From contig DVIN01000059.1 in the NCBI GenBank assembly GCA_018711275.1, forward strand, positions 1 through 64,000: a stretch of 64,000 nucleotides of DNA, read 5' to 3'. The DNA comes from Candidatus Pullilachnospira intestinigallinarum (GTDB lineage Bacteria > Bacillota > Clostridia > Lachnospirales > Lachnospiraceae). The position numbers and the translations under genes are program-made. The notes below the pieces were generated by a model. It saw only the letters and a list, made by a program, of their open reading frames with translations, ran no database searches and had not been told where the DNA came from. This document shows positions 58,987-64,000 of this stretch, piece after piece; the first letter of the stretch is position 1; the number at the start of each line of letters is the position of its first letter.

Positions 58987-59748
58987 TTAACTTATCCGGC
59001 GCCGGATAGCCTGTTCCAGAAATCCGGCACAGCCTGGCACTTCCCGGTCATAATAGGCGGTAAACCGTTCATCCATCGCATACAGATCCGCCATGGCTCT
59101 GTGCGCTTCCCTGGTATACGTTTTCCAGGTCATTCCCAGCCATTCCTTATGCAGCATCACAATACGCTCTGCCTCCGGACTTTCCGGGCTTACGCCCGCC
59201 GTAACCGCTTCCGCAAGCCGCTGGCGGATTTCCTTTCCCAGATTTTCAAAACGCTCATACGCCTCCGGCGTCATATTCAGCACCTTCTGCATGGCAGCAT
59301 CCACCTGGCTGTCCCCATATTTTTCCCGGGCTTCTGCGCCATACATTTGTTCATACTGGTCTGTCACCTGCTCCTTAAACGCCTGAAATTTTTCCGCATC
59401 TGTCATCACTTCTTCTCCTTTCATTGCTGTAATGGACCGCCGTACCAGATCAATCAGAGATTCCGTATGCGCCTTCCGGGCTTCCAGCTCCCGGAGATGT
59501 TCCTCAAGCGCGCCCAGAATATCAAAATTCTCCGTATAAAGAATCTCCCGGATCTCCTTTAAATCCATGCCCCGCTCCCGGTAAAACAGGATCTGCTGCA
59601 GCAAATCCACCTCCCGCTCTCCGTAAAGCCGGTAGCCCGCCGCACTGATACAGGCCGGCTTCAGCAGGCCGATGGAATCATAATGACGGAGCGTCCGTGC
59701 ACTGACACCCGCCAGATCCGCCAGTTCTTTTACACGATACATACGCAT
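58987..59748 (-). CDS. MerR family regulator with TipAS domain
   Basis: MRMYRVKELADLAGVSARTLRHYDSIGLLKPA; TipAS-like C-terminus (MYGAEAREKYGDSQVDAAMQKVLNM). Confidence 0.92.
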   Translation of the reverse strand: MRMYRVKELADLAGVSARTLRHYDSIGLLKPACISAAGYRLYGEREVDLLQQILFYRERGMDLKEIREILYTENFDILGALEEHLRELEARKAHTESLIDLVRRSITAMKGEEVMTDAEKFQAFKEQVTDQYEQMYGAEAREKYGDSQVDAAMQKVLNMTPEAYERFENLGKEIRQRLAEAVTAGVSPESPEAERIVMLHKEWLGMTWKTYTREAHRAMADLYAMDERFTAYYDREVPGCAGFLEQAIRRRIS

Positions 59749-59955
59749 CTTCTCCTTTTCGATTTCGATTTTATCCGGGCCGGACGGCCCTCTGGTATTG
59801 CTTCCATACATGATGATACTTGTTGACGCTGCGGCAAGGTCAAGGGTTATTTTTAGGTTTTTTACTGAATCATTACCGTTCCTCACTGTGCACTTATGCG
59901 GTAATAATTCAATTCCGGTTTTTCCCTGTGGAACTGTCTCACTTGCCTCTCTCAT

Positions 59956-60096
59956 ACGGTTATATGACCAGCTTCCTCCTGTGGAACCGTTCCACTTGCC
60001 TCTCTCATACGGTTATATGGCCAATTCCCTCCCGCGGAACCGTTCCACTTGCCTCTCTCATACGGTTATGTAGCCTATTTCCTCCTGTGGAACCGT
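59956..60096. repeat. intergenic tandem hairpin array, 53-bp unit, 3 copies plus a degenerate upstream copy (ACGGTT-N23-AACCGT)
   Basis: ACGGTT at 59956, 60009, 60062 with AACCGT 23 nt later in each; CACTTGCCTCTCTCAT linker. Confidence 0.95.
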
Positions 60097-60507
60097 TCTA
60101 CTTATCTATTTTGGCGTTTTACTACAGCAGGATACTCAAATTCTTCATCTCTACAGTAGATTCCCACAATTTTCTGTGGTATGACGATCCGCTAATCCCT
60201 TATTTCTGCAGTAATTCACCAATGTTTGGAACCGCCGGATTTCCCATTTTATCCCCATTAGCTGTATTTCCGTTTTCCGGAGGGGAAACAAGTTCTGATA
60301 TTTTTATCTTGCAATTTTTAACCGAATAAATTTCCTGCTCTTTCCCGCCGCATGCACTTTCCCTCTGCTTCGTCAAACATTTTCAGGAACAGAGCCTTCC
60401 GATACGATACCAATCCGATCTTCCCCCCACCGAACCGCATGCATCACCGGCTCCGTATCAGCCCGGCCTGAGGCCCTGGCAATCCGCTGCCACAGTTGTC
60501 TGTCCCG

Positions 60508-61908
60508 CTATTTTGTTTCCACCGGCACCCGCATCCGCACCTGTCCCCCGCCTCCGGCGGCATTTCCCAGCAGCAGGCAGCCGCCGGCTTCCTCCAGGAT
60601 TGTCCTGGCAATATACAGTCCCATTCCGTAATGATCCTGGCCGGTGCGGCTTTTATCCCCCTGATAAAACTGTTCCGTCCCATGGGCCAGTGCCTCCCCA
60701 AAGAAGCCCGGACCGCTGTCAGTGACGGTGATCTGCAGGAAATCCCGCTGCCGGTGCCGGGCGATTTCCGCCCGGATTTCCAGGCAGGTTCCCTGGGGGC
60801 AGTAATCCACCCCGTTTCCCACCACGTTCTGCACCGCCCGCATCAGTTTCTCCCGAAATCCGGCGGTTCCCGCAAGGATGCCCTCATCTTCGGGAAGGCG
60901 GCAGACGATCTCCACCGCTTTGGCCCTCCCCAGAGCCCGGGCCTTTTCCTCCAATTCTCTCAGAAAAGAGGCACTGTCAAACCGTTCTTCCCGGTCCGTA
61001 TTTTCCGGGCTGCCGTCCTTCTCCCGCAGGGTCTCCTGCAGGACGGCCAGATACCGCTCCATCTGTCCGGCGCTATCCAGAATTTCCCGGTCCCATTCCC
61101 GGATTTCCTCCAGATCCTCCGTCTCCTGCAGAAGCTCCGCATTTCCCCGGATGATGGTCAGCGGCGTCTTGATGTCGTGGGCCAGAGCAGCCACCTGCTC
61201 CTGCTTCTGCTGCCGGGCTTTCCACTGCTCCCGGAGAGATTTCTGCAGAGCCTCCTTCATCAGAAACAGGGAAGTGAGCACATCGTCCACTTCCCGGATA
61301 TCCGAGTGTTCCTGTTGAAAATTCAGATCCTCCTGCCCCACCTTGGCGGCAATCCGGGTCAACGCCTCCAGACGTTTGTTCAGATAGCGGCCGAAACTTC
61401 TGGCCGTCAGCACCGCCTGCAGAAGAAACAGCGCCAGCAGAACACCCAGGAAAAGGAATTCCGCGTTGGGAAACAGGCTTCGCAGCCGGGGATTTTCAAA
61501 TTTGGCGATATACTGGTAGCGGATCACCAGGATTTTGCCGTCCTCCCGCTCCAGTCTCATATAAAAGGTATTGTAGAATCTTCCGGTGTAGCCGTCGCCC
61601 GCCGTGATCTCCCAGGCCTCCGTCTGCAGTCTTTCGGGAAAGTTCCCGTCAAGATACGCGCCTTTGGAATCGTAAATCCCGTAAAGGCAGGTATCGGGGA
61701 GAAGTCCGGCCACATCCTTTCGGCCCTCCCGAAGTTCCTCCTCGCTGGCCTCAATCCGGCTACGCTCATAGGTGGGAATCCGGCTGAGCCCCACATTTGC
61801 CAGAACAATATACAGCCCCAGAACCATCACCACCAGCGCCACCGTCATCAGGCAGAACCGCAGCAGATACCAGATAAACACCATGTACAGGCTCCGCTTT
61901 CTCTTCAT
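60508..61908 (-). CDS. sensor histidine kinase
   Basis: 466 aa; VAALAHDIKTPLTIIRGNAELL H-box; TVTDSGPGFFGEAL; GMGLYIARTILEEAGG. Confidence 0.95.
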   Translation of the reverse strand: MKRKRSLYMVFIWYLLRFCLMTVALVVMVLGLYIVLANVGLSRIPTYERSRIEASEEELREGRKDVAGLLPDTCLYGIYDSKGAYLDGNFPERLQTEAWEITAGDGYTGRFYNTFYMRLEREDGKILVIRYQYIAKFENPRLRSLFPNAEFLFLGVLLALFLLQAVLTARSFGRYLNKRLEALTRIAAKVGQEDLNFQQEHSDIREVDDVLTSLFLMKEALQKSLREQWKARQQKQEQVAALAHDIKTPLTIIRGNAELLQETEDLEEIREWDREILDSAGQMERYLAVLQETLREKDGSPENTDREERFDSASFLRELEEKARALGRAKAVEIVCRLPEDEGILAGTAGFREKLMRAVQNVVGNGVDYCPQGTCLEIRAEIARHRQRDFLQITVTDSGPGFFGEALAHGTEQFYQGDKSRTGQDHYGMGLYIARTILEEAGGCLLLGNAAGGGGQVRMRVPVETK

Positions 61909-61912
61909 CCTC

Positions 61913-62584
61913 TTACACCTTCCATTTGTATCCGATCCCCCACACCGTCTCGATGGGAGAAAGGCCCGCTTTGCGGAATTTCCCCCGGATATTTTTCACA
62001 TGCTCCGTGATGGCCGAATCGTCGCTTTCTCCCCCATAGCCAAAGACCTTCTCGTAAATCTGCTCCCGGGAAAATACCTGTCCCCGATGCAGCGCCAGAA
62101 ATTCACAGATCTCATACTCCCCCGGCGTCAGCGCAATTTCCCCGCCGCCGGATTCCACCCGTTTCTCCTTCAGATAAAAACGAACCTCCCCCACGGTGAC
62201 GGAATTTCTCTTCTCCCGTTTTTCCCGGCGGATGTGGGCCTGCACTCTGGCCCGCAGCTCCCCCACTCCGAAGGGCTTGCGGATATAGTCGTCGGCCCCC
62301 AGACCGAAGCCTTTCATCACATCCTCCTCCGAAGTCTTTGCCGTCAGAAACAGCACCGGGCAGTCCATATCCTCCCGCAGCTTCCCCAGCAGGGAAAATC
62401 CATCAATCCCCGGCATCATCACATCCAGAAGCACCAGATCATAGGAAGCCAGAGAAAGCTCCCCCGACAGAAGCCGGCAGGGATCCGAAACCGTGTCCAC
62501 CACGGCCCCGTCCCGTTCCAGCGCCCGCCGGATCAGCCGGAGAATCCCTTCCTCATCATCCACCGCCAGTATTCTCACACTCAT
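61913..62584 (-). CDS. OmpR-family response regulator
   Basis: 223 aa; ILAVDDEEGILRLIRRAL, LLDVMMPGIDGFSLL, winged-helix C-terminus. Confidence 0.96.
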   Translation of the reverse strand: MSVRILAVDDEEGILRLIRRALERDGAVVDTVSDPCRLLSGELSLASYDLVLLDVMMPGIDGFSLLGKLREDMDCPVLFLTAKTSEEDVMKGFGLGADDYIRKPFGVGELRARVQAHIRREKREKRNSVTVGEVRFYLKEKRVESGGGEIALTPGEYEICEFLALHRGQVFSREQIYEKVFGYGGESDDSAITEHVKNIRGKFRKAGLSPIETVWGIGYKWKV

Positions 62585-63342
62585 TCTTCCAGATTCCTCC
62601 TGCCTTCATAGTGGGAAAACCAGCCAAAAATCACCGCAATCAGCACAAGGCCCATCACCAGGCAGAAGATGCCCTCCATTTTCACCGACGGACTCAGCGC
62701 AATATTCCGGCCGCTTCCCGCTGCATATAATAACAGATACGAACAGCCCCGGCAACTCCAGGCCCATGGAAAAAACATCCAGATCCCGTCCCCCAGCCCG
62801 GTGAGCATCAGAAAAGCCAGCAGGCTTCCGGCGATCCCCACACCGATGGATACGGTTTTCCCAAACCGCAGGGAAAGGGCCAGATGAAGCAGGTAGACCA
62901 CCGCCTGTCCCAGCCAGATCAGAACCGTCTCCAGAAAGTACACAGAAAACGGATACACCGTTCCCTCCGGGAAAAACCGGTAAACCGCGGCAAATCCCAC
63001 TACCGCCAGCAGACAGGCCGCAAGACCCGCCGCCAGAAGAACCAGCCATTTCGCCAGCAGGGCCTGGTACTTCCGCTTTGGCAGAATCAGGAAATTCTGC
63101 CAGCCGCCCTCTGCTTCCATTTCCTCCGCCAGCGCGCAGAGAATGCCGCACAGAAATGGCCAGGAGCAGGAAACCACCTGCAGGTAGCCCTGTACCTTCG
63201 CGGCGCTTCCCCATCCGGCGAAACGGTAATATGCCAGAAATACCGCCGCACCCAGAATCGGCACAATCAGATGGATCCACAGAAGCGGTGTGTGTTTCAG
63301 CCGGATGGCCTCGCTTTTCAAAAGTCTCCAGATTCCTCTCAT
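62581..63342 (-). CDS. lantibiotic-immunity-like ABC transporter permease (MutG/EpiG type)
   Basis: MRGIWRLLKSEAIRLKHTPLLWIHLIVPILGAAVFLAYY; start corrected from 63759; follows the two-component system. Confidence 0.8.
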   Translation of the reverse strand: MRGIWRLLKSEAIRLKHTPLLWIHLIVPILGAAVFLAYYRFAGWGSAAKVQGYLQVVSCSWPFLCGILCALAEEMEAEGGWQNFLILPKRKYQALLAKWLVLLAAGLAACLLAVVGFAAVYRFFPEGTVYPFSVYFLETVLIWLGQAVVYLLHLALSLRFGKTVSIGVGIAGSLLAFLMLTGLGDGIWMFFPWAWSCRGCSYLLLYAAGSGRNIALSPSVKMEGIFCLVMGLVLIAVIFGWFSHYEGRRNLEE

Positions 63343-63911
63343 ACCGTCTGCGCCCCCTTTCGTCCGTACCACCGTCTGGAAGCCGCCCACAAAAGGGCCA
63401 GCCAGAGAAGCGATACCAGCAGGCCCCATTTCTGGTTCATCCAGAAACAGAAGGGTACCTGCCACAGACTGCCCGCCACCATCACCGCCGCGGCCCCGGC
63501 CGCCTGCCCCACAGTCACTTCCATCACCTGAGCCATCCAGAAGCGGGGAATCAGCCAGCAGCCGCCCAGCAAAATCCCCGCTGCAAACAGAAGATTGGCG
63601 GCAGCCACGGTCCCCACACCGGTAAGGAGCTTCGCGTCCCAGACCGTTTCCATCTTCACGGGAAGTGCCAGCACCGTCCGGTTTTTCCTTTTCCTGTCCC
63701 TGCCGCCGGACAGACAGCAGAACAGGGTAATCATCCCCTGCATCATCAGGGTATACCACCAGTTATAGGCGGAATTGGTTCCATTGCTCTGGGAAATTCC
63801 GTAGGCCAGCGCCAGGGTCAGCACCGGCATCAGCAGCCACAGCCGGTTGGCCGCGGTATGCCGTCCTTTGATCCTCTCCGCCCGATACAGCCGCATTCCT
63901 GTACTGTTCAT
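63339..63911 (-). CDS. lantibiotic-immunity-like ABC transporter permease (MutE/EpiE type)
   Basis: MNSTGMRLYRAERIKGRHTAANRLWLLMPVLTLALAY; ATGA overlaps with both neighbours. Confidence 0.8.
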   Translation of the reverse strand: MNSTGMRLYRAERIKGRHTAANRLWLLMPVLTLALAYGISQSNGTNSAYNWWYTLMMQGMITLFCCLSGGRDRKRKNRTVLALPVKMETVWDAKLLTGVGTVAAANLLFAAGILLGGCWLIPRFWMAQVMEVTVGQAAGAAAVMVAGSLWQVPFCFWMNQKWGLLVSLLWLALLWAASRRWYGRKGAQTV

Positions 63912-64000
63912 GCCGGGATCCCTCCTTTCCGGCATTTTTCCGCCACCTTCATGAACATTTCCTCCAGGTGGCCCCTGGGCGGCATGCCTCCCTGGTAGCC
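63908..64000 (-). CDS. C-terminal fragment of ABC transporter ATP-binding protein (runs off the window)
   Basis: minus strand encodes ...GYQGGMPPRGHLEEMFMKVAEKCRKGGIPA*; LEEMFMKV is typical of LanF-type ATPase C-termini. Confidence 0.65.
   Translation of the reverse strand, partial: GYQGGMPPRGHLEEMFMKVAEKCRKGGIPA

Noticed and set aside
60496-62010. 504-aa plus-strand ORF
   Set aside because: Antisense shadow of the histidine kinase gene; composition is GC-codon mirror and no family motif is visible.

Overview
The window is a chromosomal segment of a low-to-moderate GC Firmicute, most likely gut Clostridia/Lachnospiraceae; this is inferred from gene content and no search was run. Layout: (1) ~1-16 kb, a surface polysaccharide locus (rfbB, rfbA, flippase, polymerase, several glycosyltransferases, pyruvyltransferase, WbsX-like protein). 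It contains an acyltransferase split at a C8/G8 tract and decayed gene remnants. (2) ~16.4-21 kb, a 1496-aa repetitive surface protein. (3) ~21.2-26.8 kb, a CUT1 sugar ABC operon with a LacI regulator and a GH13-family protein that appears to have lost all catalytic residues. (4) ~26.8-31.4 kb, hydF-hydG-hydE-TM1266-type hydrogenase maturation operon with a terminator-bearing leader. (5) ~32-38.5 kb, lipid kinase, ALDH, Fe-ADH, SCP2-like protein and a tandem HAD protein. (6) ~38.6-46.5 kb, MocR-type regulator, glnS, MarR plus a membrane/kinase fusion, ftsH, HD protein. (7) ~47.3-51 kb, nadABC-niaR with a probable NiaR operator. (8) ~51-58.5 kb, aminopeptidase, AI-2E transporter, MBL-fold hydrolase, MOSC/Mog and MoeA-like proteins, nitroreductase. 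(9) tRNA-Leu(CAA), MerR/TipAS regulator, and a two-component system with a lantibiotic-immunity-like ABC transporter running off the right edge. The most unusual observations are the GH13 pseudoenzyme, three separate intergenic tandem arrays with the same 52-53 bp period (two share the geometry ACGGTT-N23-AACCGT), and short palindromic elements placed just upstream of ribosome binding sites. No CRISPR array, rRNA, prophage or intact transposon was seen.
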